A stretch of DNA of 64,000 nucleotides from Paenibacillus sp. 19GGS1-52 (GCF_022369515.1 NZ_CP059724.1:5518001-5582000), one strand, 5' to 3'. Positions 24,308-33,205 are shown, numbered from the stretch's first letter. Translations and numbers: made by a program. The notes: a model not told the origin generated them from the letters alone.

Positions 24308-24352
24308 TTGCAAAAAACCCCCTTGGCGGGTTAATGCTCCCGCAAGGAGGTT
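24308..24352 (-). terminator. Terminator after peroxiredoxin gene
   Basis: On the minus strand AACCTCCTTGCGGG pairs with CCCGCCAAGGGGGTT and is followed by TTTTTTG, about 40 nt beyond the peroxiredoxin stop. Confidence 0.8.
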
Positions 24353-24391
24353 CTCATTAGTATCTCAAAGATCATTTTGAGGGACTGGAAT

Positions 24392-24931
24392 TTACAGGTT
24401 CTTGTCGCCCGGTTTCCAGTTCATAGCGCATAATCCACCGGATTGCAGAGCTTGCAGAACACGAAGAGTCTCTTCTACGCTACGGCCAACGTCATTATGG
24501 TTAACTACTTGATATTTAAGTTCGCCTTCAGGATCGATAATGAACAATCCGCGAAGTGCGATACCTTCTTCTTCAATTAGAATGCCATAGTCACTCGCAA
24601 CCTTCTTCGTGATGTCAGATGCAAGAGGGAAATTGATTGGGCCAAGGCCATTGGAATCCTTAGGTGTGGTGAGCCATGCCTTATGACTATGGATCGAATC
24701 GATGCTGGCACCAAGAATTTCTGTATCAAGTGCTGTGAAATCAGCTGCAGCGTCACTTAATGCTGTAATTTCGGTTGGGCATACAAAAGTGAAATCTAGT
24801 GGATAAAAGAAGAATACAAGCCATTTGCCGCGATAGTCGGACAAACTCACTTTACCAAAATCCTTGCCATCGCCCGATACTGTTTCCAATGTAAAGTCCG
24901 GAGCTGGTTTACCTACTAAACGTTCTGCCAT
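24392..24931 (-). CDS. Typical 2-Cys peroxiredoxin (YkuU/AhpC-like)
   Basis: 179 residues. The peroxidatic Cys is in FTFVCPTE (about 51) and the resolving Cys in GGLCAMNWKPGD (about 168), the typical 2-Cys arrangement. It reduces hydrogen and organic peroxides in the cytosol using thioredoxin or a similar reductant; no ahpF is adjacent. Similar in size to B. subtilis YkuU. AAAGGAGGA precedes the ATG. A PerR-like palindrome lies about 135 nt upstream. Confidence 0.9.
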   Translation of the reverse strand: MAERLVGKPAPDFTLETVSGDGKDFGKVSLSDYRGKWLVFFFYPLDFTFVCPTEITALSDAAADFTALDTEILGASIDSIHSHKAWLTTPKDSNGLGPINFPLASDITKKVASDYGILIEEEGIALRGLFIIDPEGELKYQVVNHNDVGRSVEETLRVLQALQSGGLCAMNWKPGDKNL

Positions 24932-25065
24932 TGCTTAAATCCTCCTTTGATTATGTAAGAAAAACAATCATTCGCTTTTCTTGATAGTATGGTTTAGCTA
25001 ATGTCTTTCTGCTATAACCAAATGTTATCATCGTACAAAATCAAAGTCAAGATTATATTCATTAC

Positions 25066-25089
25066 TTATTTATAATAATTATAAATAAG
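25066..25089. promoter_or_regulatory. PerR-box-like AT-rich inverted repeat
   Basis: Perfect arms CTTATTTATA / TATAAATAAG flank a short A/T centre and include TTATAAT, resembling the PerR consensus TTATAAT-N-ATTATAA. It lies in the gap between leuB (ending 25155) and the peroxiredoxin gene that starts at 24931, about 135 nt upstream of the latter. The distance is long for a classic operator, and AT-rich palindromes arise by chance. Confidence 0.45.
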
Positions 25090-25154
25090 TAACCTTTTGT
25101 GACATTTTCTTTTTTCTGCATCCCCTTAATGGCGTTTAAGATAGACCGAGGTAA

Positions 25155-26237
25155 TTATGCTTTGCGAATAGCCGCAACAATTAGATCGCCCATTTCAGTT
25201 GTGCTTATCGCCTTGCTCTTGTCTACCGCGATATCACTAGTGCGGTGACCTGCATCCAGCACTTCTGCCACGGCAGCTTCAATCGCTGTTGCTGCATCCT
25301 CATAACCGAAGGTCATGCGGAACATCAGTGCCACGGACAATATAGTTGCGATTGGATTCGCAAGACCTTGTCCTGCGATGTCAGGTGCGGAGCCATGTAC
25401 CGGCTCGAAGAGACCGTAGCTACCTTCGCCCATTGATGCCGAAGCTAGCATTCCGATAGAACCTGTCAGCATAGCTGCCTCATCGCTCAAGATATCTCCG
25501 AACATATTCTCCGTTACGATTACATCAAAGCTGGAAGGACGGCGCAACAGCTGCATTGCACAGTTGTCTACCAGGATATGCTCCACCTCTACGTCCGGAT
25601 ATTCCGGAGCAAGCTTATTCACAACCTCACGCCACAAACGCGATGTTTCAAGTACGTTAGCTTTATCCACACTAGCCAGTTTCTTGCGGCGTTTGCCGGC
25701 AATTTCAAATGCCTGGCGGACAATGCGCTCCACTTCCATAACGTTGTATACGCAAGTATCAACTGCTTCCTCACCGAACTCGCCTTGACGACGCAGCTTC
25801 TCACCGAAGTAGATCCCGCCTGTCAGTTCACGCACAACCATAAGGTCTGTACCTTCCAAAACTTCCGGTTTTAACGTCGAAGCATCCTTCAGACAATCGA
25901 ACACCACTGCTGGACGCAGGTTAGAGAAAAGACCAAGTGCTTTACGAATACCCAGCAGGCCTGTTTCCGGCCGCAGCTCCTTTGGATTGTTATCCCATTT
26001 AGGTCCACCAACGGCCCCAAGCAAGACTGCATCCGCACTGCGACATATTTCTAATGTATCCTCTGGCAGCGGTGTTCCTCTCTCATCAATGGCGATTCCC
26101 CCAAACAGTGCATGCTCTGTTTCAAAGACATAGCCGAATATTTCTTCGGTTACCTTCAATACTTTTTCCGCCTCAGCTACAACTTCAGGTCCGATACCGT
26201 CTCCAGCAATTACGGCGATTTTTTTTACTTCACTCAT
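25155..26237 (-). CDS. leuB: 3-isopropylmalate dehydrogenase
   Basis: 360 residues of the decarboxylating dehydrogenase family: IAVIAGDGIGPEVV at the N-terminus, GAVGGPKWDNNP, LRPETGLLGIRKALGLFSNLRPA, VRELTGGIYFG, and the metal-ligand region VTENMFGDILSDEAAMLTGS with HGSAPDIAGQGLANP. It oxidises 3-isopropylmalate with NAD in leucine synthesis. AGGAGTG precedes the ATG. It is separated from the T-box ilvB-leuA operon by about 4.2 kb of unrelated genes and no T-box is visible upstream of it. Confidence 0.95.
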   Translation of the reverse strand: MSEVKKIAVIAGDGIGPEVVAEAEKVLKVTEEIFGYVFETEHALFGGIAIDERGTPLPEDTLEICRSADAVLLGAVGGPKWDNNPKELRPETGLLGIRKALGLFSNLRPAVVFDCLKDASTLKPEVLEGTDLMVVRELTGGIYFGEKLRRQGEFGEEAVDTCVYNVMEVERIVRQAFEIAGKRRKKLASVDKANVLETSRLWREVVNKLAPEYPDVEVEHILVDNCAMQLLRRPSSFDVIVTENMFGDILSDEAAMLTGSIGMLASASMGEGSYGLFEPVHGSAPDIAGQGLANPIATILSVALMFRMTFGYEDAATAIEAAVAEVLDAGHRTSDIAVDKSKAISTTEMGDLIVAAIRKA

Positions 26238-26464
26238 TTAAGTCACTCCTCAAGTGTTCTGCGCTTAAGCAGACATAGTTCTTCTGTATATTGTTGTATC
26301 ATAACGGGGAACAAAGGACAAAGATATAGATTCTATGGAGCTGATAGTCAAAGCCTATAAGTAGAAGAAACAGCTATTTGCCCTTGTCTCTCAAGTTGGT
26401 TACAATTAATAAGTAGTTGTTATAATTATCCTGATTATAAATCCATTGAAGGAGTGGTTGCGAA

Positions 26465-27445
26465 GTGCAATACGCTAAACTTGGCAAATCCGGCCTGAAG
26501 GTTAGCCGGCTTTGTCTGGGAACGATGAATTTTGGTCCAATTACGGATGAGAAGGAAGCCTTCCGTATTATGGATGCTGCGCTGGATGCCGGAATCAACT
26601 TTTTTGATACCGCTAACATTTATGGCTGGGGCAAAAATTCCGGACTTACAGAAACCATTATTGGCCGCTGGTTTAAGCAGGGTGGCGGACGGCGGGAGAA
26701 GGTCGTACTGGCCACCAAAGTTTATGGTGCAATGAGCGACACCCTTGACGGTCCTAATGATGAGGGTGGCCTTTCCTCCTACATTATCCGCCGCCACTTG
26801 GAGGGATCGCTACAGCGGCTACAGACAGATCACATTGAACTCTATCAGATGCACCATGTTGACCGTTCAGTCCCTTGGGACGAGCTGTGGGGCGCTTTCG
26901 AGCTTGCTGTGAACCAAGGCAAGATCGGTTATGTTGGTTCCAGTAATTTTGCGGGCTGGGATATCGCGATAGCACAACAAGAAGCTAAAGCGCGTGGTTT
27001 CCTTGGCTTGGTATCGGAGCAACATAAATATAGCCTAACTTGTCGTCTGCCTGAACTTGAAGTATTGCCCGCTTCCAAGAGTCTCGGACTGGGCATTATT
27101 CCATGGAGTCCACTTGATGGAGGACTTCTTGGGCGCAATGCTCTCAAGAAAATCGAAGGCAGCCGCAGCGGCGGAAACTCTGAGCGTGTTGAGCAATACA
27201 AGAGCCAGCTCGAGGCCTTCGCAGCTTTAAGTATGGAGCTTGGCGAGCCGCAGGATAATATCGCCCTGGCTTGGCTGCTGGCCAATCCTGCTGTAACCGC
27301 ACCGATTATCGGACCACGCACACAAGAGCAATTCGAAAGTGCTTTGCGCAGCCTTGAGATTATACTGGACGAATCTGTAATGAAACGTCTTGATGAAATA
27401 TTCCCTGGTCCGGGCGGAGAAGCCCCCAAAGCTTACGCCTGGTAG
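26465..27445 (+). CDS. Aldo/keto reductase
   Basis: 326 residues, TIM-barrel AKR. Catalytic tetrad visible: Asp in FFDTANIYGWG (with Tyr), Lys in LATKVYG, His in YQMHHVD. C-terminal GPRTQEQFESAL holds NADPH-binding residues. The family reduces carbonyls with NADPH; substrate unknown. Start is GTG 26465 behind GAAGGAG. Divergent from leuB, monocistronic with a terminator. Confidence 0.85.
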   Translation: MQYAKLGKSGLKVSRLCLGTMNFGPITDEKEAFRIMDAALDAGINFFDTANIYGWGKNSGLTETIIGRWFKQGGGRREKVVLATKVYGAMSDTLDGPNDEGGLSSYIIRRHLEGSLQRLQTDHIELYQMHHVDRSVPWDELWGAFELAVNQGKIGYVGSSNFAGWDIAIAQQEAKARGFLGLVSEQHKYSLTCRLPELEVLPASKSLGLGIIPWSPLDGGLLGRNALKKIEGSRSGGNSERVEQYKSQLEAFAALSMELGEPQDNIALAWLLANPAVTAPIIGPRTQEQFESALRSLEIILDESVMKRLDEIFPGPGGEAPKAYAW

Positions 27446-27462
27446 GTTCTAAAAAATAAATA

Positions 27463-27513
27463 AGAGGCCACTATTCACAGTATGCTTCACAGCTGTGAAT
27501 AGTGGTCCCTTAT
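27463..27513. terminator. Terminator between AKR and DUF4097 genes
   Basis: GGCCACTATTCACAG...CTGTGAATAGTGGTC, a long stem followed by CCTTATTCTT, between convergent genes. Confidence 0.75.
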
Positions 27514-27532
27514 TCTTCATAAGAAGAATTTG

Positions 27533-28627
27533 TTACTTTGCAGTGTCCACTGTCACGCTTCCATTGCTTGTAGACAGATCAATCGAATGAGTACCGCTGC
27601 CAAGCAGTGCCGTCCCATGACTATCACCATCACGGTCCCAGGGCAGATTACCATTCAGCGAGCCATTACTCGTATCTGCTGTGATCTTGGCATCGTTCAC
27701 TGCCGGCAATTCAATTACAATCTTGCCATTGCTTGTTGTGCATTTCCAGTCACCCGTCACTGCTGAATTCACACTGACTTTGCCATTGCTGCTCTTGGCT
27801 GACAGGGAGCCATCAATATTACTCAGCGTAACCGCTCCGTTCGAGCTGACCAGTTCTACCTTCCCCTGAATATTTTGCACAGTAATAGTGCCGTTACTAG
27901 AATGTGCCTCCACACCACCGGCAATATCATGAATATCCAAGACTCCATTAGAAGTATCAGCCTCTATACCTGATTTCAGACTTTGGGCTTCAATAGAGCC
28001 ATCACTGGTTTCTACCTCTACGGCCAGATTGCTCGGCACCGTGACATTCAGGAAAGGATTCTTACTATAGAACCCAAACTGAAGATTAGAGAGCCAGTTC
28101 GACTCCTCATCCAGCTTCATGACCAGTGTATCTCCATCCGTCGTGACTTTCCATTTTTTCTCCAGTGTGCTTGCAGCTTCGCTTTCAGAACTGCCGGAAA
28201 CGAGCAAACTGCCCTCATAATTCAATGTGCTTCCGTCAACACCATCTACCTTTACTTTTCCGTTAGGGAGTACAATCTTCACTGTCTTTATAGTCGCTTT
28301 CACCTCTACGGTTCCGCTAAGGGGGGCAAGCTGTTTATTATTAAACAAAGAGCTCAGTGAGCTATCTCCTAACAAGACCGACTGTACTCCGCTTGCTACA
28401 ACTAATAAGATGATTAGAAGGACAGCCCAGCCACTCACGCGGCTTTTGACATCCGATTTGATAAAGAGCCTGATTAACATTTCCAACCCAAACAGGATTA
28501 GAAGTGCGGGCCATACATAGCTCAGTGCTGCGTAAGTTACTACATCATATTGGGCAAGCCCAACAATAACCCCCAGAGCAATACAGCCTAATGCCGCCGT
28601 GAAACTCCCGATTTTCCATCTCCCCAT
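27533..28627 (-). CDS. Membrane-anchored DUF4097 (LiaF-like) protein
   Basis: 364 residues. Three hydrophobic segments occupy about residues 7-75, like LiaI/LiaF membrane regions; the remainder is a repetitive beta-solenoid with recurring TSNG/SSNG steps (ADTSNG, AHSSNG, VSSNG, AKSSNG, TTSNG, TADTSNG, STSNG), typical of DUF4097. Related proteins take part in cell-envelope stress sensing. It is the last gene of an operon with an ECF sigma factor, anti-sigma factor and a membrane protein, 18 nt after the preceding gene. Role in controlling the sigma factor is inferred. Confidence 0.75.
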   Translation of the reverse strand: MGRWKIGSFTAALGCIALGVIVGLAQYDVVTYAALSYVWPALLILFGLEMLIRLFIKSDVKSRVSGWAVLLIILLVVASGVQSVLLGDSSLSSLFNNKQLAPLSGTVEVKATIKTVKIVLPNGKVKVDGVDGSTLNYEGSLLVSGSSESEAASTLEKKWKVTTDGDTLVMKLDEESNWLSNLQFGFYSKNPFLNVTVPSNLAVEVETSDGSIEAQSLKSGIEADTSNGVLDIHDIAGGVEAHSSNGTITVQNIQGKVELVSSNGAVTLSNIDGSLSAKSSNGKVSVNSAVTGDWKCTTSNGKIVIELPAVNDAKITADTSNGSLNGNLPWDRDGDSHGTALLGSGTHSIDLSTSNGSVTVDTAK

Positions 28628-28645
28628 AGCGAATTCCCCATTTCC

Positions 28646-29143
28646 CTATACTCTCGAATTATTCTTCAGCATCCTCAGTCCATATCCGATTAAAGCTAAT
28701 GACAGCAGGATAGTTCCGATATTGATCTCAGTGAGTATTCTCCACAGTGTTGGGAAAGCCGTAATCAGCAGCAGTAAAAAGCCAGCTACGACGCATCCGA
28801 TGCCCACCCAAGCCGGGTTTACCTCATCATGTGGATAACCTGGAATCGAATGCATATCCATGCTCCAAGGCGCTCCGAAATTGTCCGGATGAAACATCAT
28901 CCGCTCATGCTCCTCCGCAGATAATTTCATCCAGGTCGCTTTTTGTAGCGCATCAAACAATTGATAAAACCACAGAGCGGCTAGTGCAAAGGGAAAGACC
29001 ATGGGCATGGACGGAATAAAAATAATGCACACAAATGCCCCGATCATAAACTGCATCCCCTGTTTTTTGAATCCTAAGTACAAATGGCCTACTCCTGGCA
29101 TCATAGCCAGCATAAAGGTAAGCCAGCGCTTCTTCTTGATCAT
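28646..29143 (-). CDS. Multi-pass membrane protein in ECF operon
   Basis: 165 residues from ATG 29143, placed behind TAGGAGGG; earlier in-frame starts lack a site. About four hydrophobic helices: LAMMPGVGHLYLGFKKQG (TM2-like motif), FMIGAFVCIIFI, a pair around WVGIGCVVAGFLLLLI and IGTILLSLALIGYGLRML. A cytosolic loop with HERMMFHPDN lies between. The PGxGHxYLG motif is typical of TM2-type proteins. Located between the anti-sigma factor and DUF4097 genes; function unknown. Confidence 0.7.
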   Translation of the reverse strand: MIKKKRWLTFMLAMMPGVGHLYLGFKKQGMQFMIGAFVCIIFIPSMPMVFPFALAALWFYQLFDALQKATWMKLSAEEHERMMFHPDNFGAPWSMDMHSIPGYPHDEVNPAWVGIGCVVAGFLLLLITAFPTLWRILTEINIGTILLSLALIGYGLRMLKNNSRV

Positions 29144-29243
29144 AAAATACCCTCCTAAAAGTTTTGTAAGCATTTGCTTCACTGATATTACTTCGTACAA
29201 AACTACTTCGAAAGCATGTGCTTCTCTATTTTGAATATCTGTT

Positions 29244-29693
29244 TTATTTCCCTTGAGGACCAAACAACGCAGTGACCGAACTCGACATCTGACCGTTGAT
29301 TTCCGTAATCCCATATGCCAAATGCTCAAACACACCAAACTGCATTAACAAAAAAGTCAGACAAGCCGCAACGCCATAGTGTATCCATGAAGTTCTGGGG
29401 GCAGAACGGCGTCTTGCCATCGTCGCTTTAACGGTACGCTCTCTTCGCCCATTCTCCAGCAGATCAATTTGCGCCATTACACCAGCCGTCAGATCGGGAA
29501 AGTCCATAAGCTCCAATTGATCCTGATTAGAATCCATTTCCACCCATAAAGCTGACAGTTCACGGGCTTCCTCCAGCCACTGAGCACAGTTAGGACAGGA
29601 TTCTATGTGCAGTTGGATACTCTGCTCCATCTCAGAAGACAGTAAACCTTCGATATAATGTGGCATCCATTCTTTCACTATTGCACAATTCAT
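29244..29693 (-). CDS. Putative anti-sigma factor with zinc-binding domain
   Basis: 149 residues. The N-terminal ZAS domain shows C3 and H29-x3-C33-x2-C36 (LHIESCPNCAQW). One hydrophobic segment (about 108-125, IHYGVAACLTFLLMQFGVF) predicts a single membrane pass with the zinc domain inside. Such proteins hold the partner ECF sigma factor until a signal. I chose ATG 29693: it forms an ATGA overlap with the sigma-factor stop and has GGAGG 7 nt upstream, better than ATG 29699. Confidence 0.8.
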   Translation of the reverse strand: MNCAIVKEWMPHYIEGLLSSEMEQSIQLHIESCPNCAQWLEEARELSALWVEMDSNQDQLELMDFPDLTAGVMAQIDLLENGRRERTVKATMARRRSAPRTSWIHYGVAACLTFLLMQFGVFEHLAYGITEINGQMSSSVTALFGPQGK

Positions 29694-30217
29694 CGCCATT
29701 CCTCCCCTTTCCCACGCATCATCTGTCTGGCGCGATATAGCTGTGATTCAACGGTTTTGACTGAAATCCCCTTTTGCTCGGCAATTTCCTGATAGGAATT
29801 CCGCTGAAAATAATACAGCTGCACGACCGACCGGTACGGTTCGGCAAGACTGTTTAGATTCTCGCCTAGTTCAGCGGATGCCTCTTTACGAAGTACCACA
29901 TGTTCAGGCGTTTGCGACGTTACCCAATCATTCTCTGTATAATCTGCCGTGCTGCGGTGCTTCCATTCCCTGTCATTCGCCCGTTTCCAGTCTAAGCAGG
30001 TTCGATAAGCTATCCGATACAGCCAGGTGGAGAAAGAGGATTGCCCCCGGAAAGAGGGGAGGGCTTTATAGGCTTTAATAAAAACCTCCTGGGCCATGTC
30101 CTTAGCCGACTCGGCTTCTCCAGTAATCTTAATGCATACTCTATACACCATGCCCTGATAGCGCGTCACCAAAGGCCCAAAAGCCTGATGCTGACCGCTT
30201 AGCACAGCTGAAATCAA
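29690..30217 (-). CDS. ECF-type RNA polymerase sigma factor
   Basis: 175 residues. Region 2: YRVCIKITGEAESAKDMAQEVFIKAY and FSTWLYRIAYRTCLDWKR (2.3-2.4); region 4: SLAEPYRSVVQLYYFQRN, then SYQEIAEQKGISVKTVESQ and a helix-turn-helix LYRAR. Related to SigW-type ECF factors. No ATG or GTG start is available: TTG 30217 follows GAGGCGGAG closely, while a CTG at 30232 has GGAGGGG at good spacing and would add MEEAE-like residues typical of the family. Followed by anti-sigma, membrane and DUF4097 genes. Confidence 0.85.
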   Translation of the reverse strand: MISAVLSGQHQAFGPLVTRYQGMVYRVCIKITGEAESAKDMAQEVFIKAYKALPSFRGQSSFSTWLYRIAYRTCLDWKRANDREWKHRSTADYTENDWVTSQTPEHVVLRKEASAELGENLNSLAEPYRSVVQLYYFQRNSYQEIAEQKGISVKTVESQLYRARQMMRGKGEEWR

Positions 30218-30388
30218 CTCCGCCTCTTCCAGTTTTCTCCCCTCCTCCAGCTACATAAAGTTAGACGCCGGTTAAGCGAAATCCCCTGCAACCCACTTAA
30301 ATTATTTATGAATAGCTGAAGACAGCTTCTAATTTGTTGTAATCTGTATTTATTATGGCAAATAGAATCGTAAATAGACATAGCAAAT

Positions 30389-30432
30389 AGAGCTGCCCCT
30401 AAATAGAATTCATCTATTGTAAGGACAGCTCT
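30389..30432 (-). terminator. Probable terminator of the ilv-leu operon
   Basis: On the minus strand AGAGCTGTCC...GGGCAGCTCT forms a hairpin 25 nt beyond the leuA stop, followed by ATTTGCT; the T-run is weak. It suggests the T-box operon ends at leuA. Confidence 0.55.
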
Positions 30433-30457
30433 AGGAATATAAACAATCTATACCGGC

Positions 30458-31999
30458 TTAGAGGCTAGCATGATCGCGCTGGGTATAGGTTTTACGTTTC
30501 TCCAGCAGCTTATTTAGTGCATTCAGATAGGCTCTGGCACTCGCCTCCAGAATATCGGTGCTCAGTCCACGGCCCTGTGCGGCAACATCTCCCTGCGACA
30601 GTACAACATGAACTTCACCCTGTGCGTCCTTGCCGCGGCTGACGGCTTTGATCGAGTAGTCTCCGAGGGTAACTTCCTCTCCGGTAGCCTTATCAATAGC
30701 ATTGTAGATCGCATCAACCGATCCGTTACCCTCAGCAACAGCAACAATGGGCTGCGATTCCGGTCCGTTAATAATAACCTTGGCCGTTGGTGTCGCTTCA
30801 TTGCCATAAGTGACATAGATGGTCTGTAAACTGAATACTTCCGGCGTATCAATCAGTTTCTCTTCAATCAGCGCCAGAATATCCTCGTCAGATACTTCTT
30901 TTTTCTTGTCTGCCAGATCTTTGAACTTACCGAATGCCGCATTCAGCTCTTCTTCAGACACATCGTAGCCCAGATCACTTATCTTATCGCGGAAAGCATG
31001 GCGCCCGGAGTGCTTGCCTAGTACCAACTTACTCTCTTTAAGTCCGATCGTTTCAGGAGTCATAATTTCGTAAGTGGTCTTCTCTTTAAGCATACCATCC
31101 TGATGAATACCCGATTCATGGGCAAAAGCATTTGCGCCTACAATCGCCTTATTGCCAGGAACCACCATCCCGGTGAGCTTACTCACCAAACGGCTTGTGC
31201 GGGAGATTTCGGACAGCACAAGGGAAGTTTTTGCCCCGAAAAATTCATTGCGAGTCTCCAGTGCCATCGCCACCTCTTCAATGGCTGTGTTGCCGGCACG
31301 TTCACCGATTCCGTTGATGGTTCCTTCGATCTGATCCGCACCGTTCTGAATAGCAGCGAGTGTATTCGCCGTTGCCATTCCGAGATCATTATGACAGTGT
31401 GCACTAAGCTGCACCCGTTCGATGTCAGGCACATTTTCCTTCAGATATTTAAAAATCGCTCCATATTCGGCAGGGTTCAAATAACCGACAGTATCCGGAA
31501 TATTCACAACGTTAGCGCCTTCACGAATAGCCATTCCAACCATTTCAGCCATGAAATCCAGCTCCGTACGGCCGGCATCCTCCAAAGAAAATTCCAGCTT
31601 GGAAAAATACTTTTTGGCATAACGTATCGATGCTTGTGCGGTTTCCAGCACCTGAGCCTTATCCATCCGCAGCTTGTGCAGCCGGTGAATAGGTGAAGTA
31701 GCCAGGAAAATATGAATACAAGGGTCTTCTGCTCCTTGCAACGCTTCTCTTACAGCATCGATATCTCCCTCTCTTGAGCGGGAAAGGCCGATTACTGTAA
31801 CTTTTTTCACCGCTCTGGCTACCGCGTTTACTGCGGCCAGATCGCCCGGTGAGGCAGCAGGGAAACCTGCTTCCATCCGGTCAATCCCCAGCTTTTCCAG
31901 CTGATAAGCGATTTCTACCTTTTCACGCGTGTTAAGGTTCACACCCGGCGACTGCTCTCCGTCACGCAGCGTCGTATCGAACACATATATTTTGCGCAT
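30458..31999 (-). CDS. leuA: 2-isopropylmalate synthase
   Basis: 513 residues. TIM barrel with VFDTTLRDGEQSPGVNL at the N-terminus and HCHNDLGMATAN (metal ligands), GIGERAGNTAIEEVAMAL, followed by linker and the C-terminal leucine-binding regulatory domain (about 390-500). It condenses acetyl-CoA with 2-ketoisovalerate and is usually feedback-inhibited by leucine. I chose ATG 31999, 7 nt behind AGGAGGT; the upstream in-frame TTG overlaps that site. Last gene of the T-box operon; leuC/leuD are not in the window. Confidence 0.95.
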   Translation of the reverse strand: MRKIYVFDTTLRDGEQSPGVNLNTREKVEIAYQLEKLGIDRMEAGFPAASPGDLAAVNAVARAVKKVTVIGLSRSREGDIDAVREALQGAEDPCIHIFLATSPIHRLHKLRMDKAQVLETAQASIRYAKKYFSKLEFSLEDAGRTELDFMAEMVGMAIREGANVVNIPDTVGYLNPAEYGAIFKYLKENVPDIERVQLSAHCHNDLGMATANTLAAIQNGADQIEGTINGIGERAGNTAIEEVAMALETRNEFFGAKTSLVLSEISRTSRLVSKLTGMVVPGNKAIVGANAFAHESGIHQDGMLKEKTTYEIMTPETIGLKESKLVLGKHSGRHAFRDKISDLGYDVSEEELNAAFGKFKDLADKKKEVSDEDILALIEEKLIDTPEVFSLQTIYVTYGNEATPTAKVIINGPESQPIVAVAEGNGSVDAIYNAIDKATGEEVTLGDYSIKAVSRGKDAQGEVHVVLSQGDVAAQGRGLSTDILEASARAYLNALNKLLEKRKTYTQRDHASL

Positions 32000-32109
32000 G
32001 CTGAGCACCTCCTAGAGATTGTGCTAGAACCTTCAAATGCGGCTCGCATATGTACGGCCGCATCTGAAAATTACAATATAGGTTTGATCTTTATCTTAAA
32101 TATATGTTA

Positions 32110-33102
32110 TTACTTCTTGATCCAATGCATCATTTCACGCAATTGTCCGCCAACTACTTCTACCGGATGAAGAGCTTCGTTACGGCGTGTAGCCGTCAGG
32201 AAGGCACGTCCTGATTGGTTCTCAAGGATAAAGTCACGAGCGAATTTACCTTGTTGAATATCGGTAAGCACGGCTTTCATCGCTTTTTTAGTTTCACTTG
32301 TGATTACGCGTGGACCAGATACATAGTCGCCATATTCAGCTGTATTACTGATGGAATCACGCATCGTAGCCAAGCCACCTTCGTATACAAGGTCAACGAT
32401 TAGCTTCATTTCATGCAAACATTCGAAGTAAGCCATTTCTGGAGCATATCCGGCTTCAGTCAATGTCTCAAAACCTGCTTTGATCAATTCAGACACACCG
32501 CCACACAGAACGGCCTGCTCACCGAACAAATCTGTTTCGGTTTCTTCACGGAAGGAAGTTGCGATAACGCCTGCACGGGTACAACCAATCCCTTTTGCAT
32601 AAGCAAGACCGATTTCTTTCGCTTTGCCAGTTGCATCCTGCTCAATAGCAATCAAACCAGGAACGCCAAAGCCCTCTACATAAGTGCGACGAACCATGTG
32701 ACCCGGTGATTTTGGTGCAATCAGCAGCACATCAGAACCTTCTGGGGCAACGATTTGACCAAAATGTACGTTAAAGCCGTGGGAGAACATAAGAGCTGCT
32801 CCACTTTTAAGATTTGGTGCGATATCATTCTTATACACAGAGGCCTGTGTTTCATCTGGCAGCAAAATTTGCACTACATCTGCACGTGATACTGCTTCAG
32901 CTACTGAGAGTACTTCGAAACCGTCATTCTTGGCCGTGTCAAAAGATTTACCTTCACGCAAGCCGATGACAACCTGAAGACCACTGTCACGCAGGTTTTG
33001 CGCTTGAGCATGTCCTTGGCTACCGTACCCGATTACCGCGATCGTCTTGCCTTTCAATACACTGAGCTCTGCATCCTGTTCATAGTACGTTGTCACTGCC
33101 AT
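32110..33102 (-). CDS. ilvC: Ketol-acid reductoisomerase
   Basis: 330 residues, class I enzyme. NADPH-binding loop VIGYGSQGHAQAQNLRDSG at about 19-37, then APKSPGHMVRRTYVEG and the knotted domain with ETETDLFGEQAVLCGG (metal-binding Asp/Glu) and the second Glu in ECLHEMKLIVDL. Converts acetolactate to dihydroxyisovalerate with Mg and NADPH. ATG 33102 is preferred, behind AAAGGAGGA. Preceded by an intercistronic hairpin after ilvN. Confidence 0.95.
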   Translation of the reverse strand: MAVTTYYEQDAELSVLKGKTIAVIGYGSQGHAQAQNLRDSGLQVVIGLREGKSFDTAKNDGFEVLSVAEAVSRADVVQILLPDETQASVYKNDIAPNLKSGAALMFSHGFNVHFGQIVAPEGSDVLLIAPKSPGHMVRRTYVEGFGVPGLIAIEQDATGKAKEIGLAYAKGIGCTRAGVIATSFREETETDLFGEQAVLCGGVSELIKAGFETLTEAGYAPEMAYFECLHEMKLIVDLVYEGGLATMRDSISNTAEYGDYVSGPRVITSETKKAMKAVLTDIQQGKFARDFILENQSGRAFLTATRRNEALHPVEVVGGQLREMMHWIKK

Positions 33103-33136
33103 TGTCAAAATCCTCCTTTAATTTGGGACCCATCAT

Positions 33137-33205
33137 AAAGAGCGGGTGCTTCAAGAGCGCTAGACAGACAGAATTCGCAAGCGGCTCTTCAAGCTCCCGC
33201 TCTTT
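33137..33205 (-). other. Intercistronic stem-loop between ilvN and ilvC
   Basis: Arms at 33137-33158 and 33184-33205 pair at 20 of 22 positions (core AGCGGG...CCCGCT). The loop is about 25 nt. No T-run long enough for a classical terminator follows on the minus strand (TTTATGATGGG). It sits about 35 nt upstream of ilvC; a role in mRNA processing, stability or partial termination is inferred. Confidence 0.6.
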
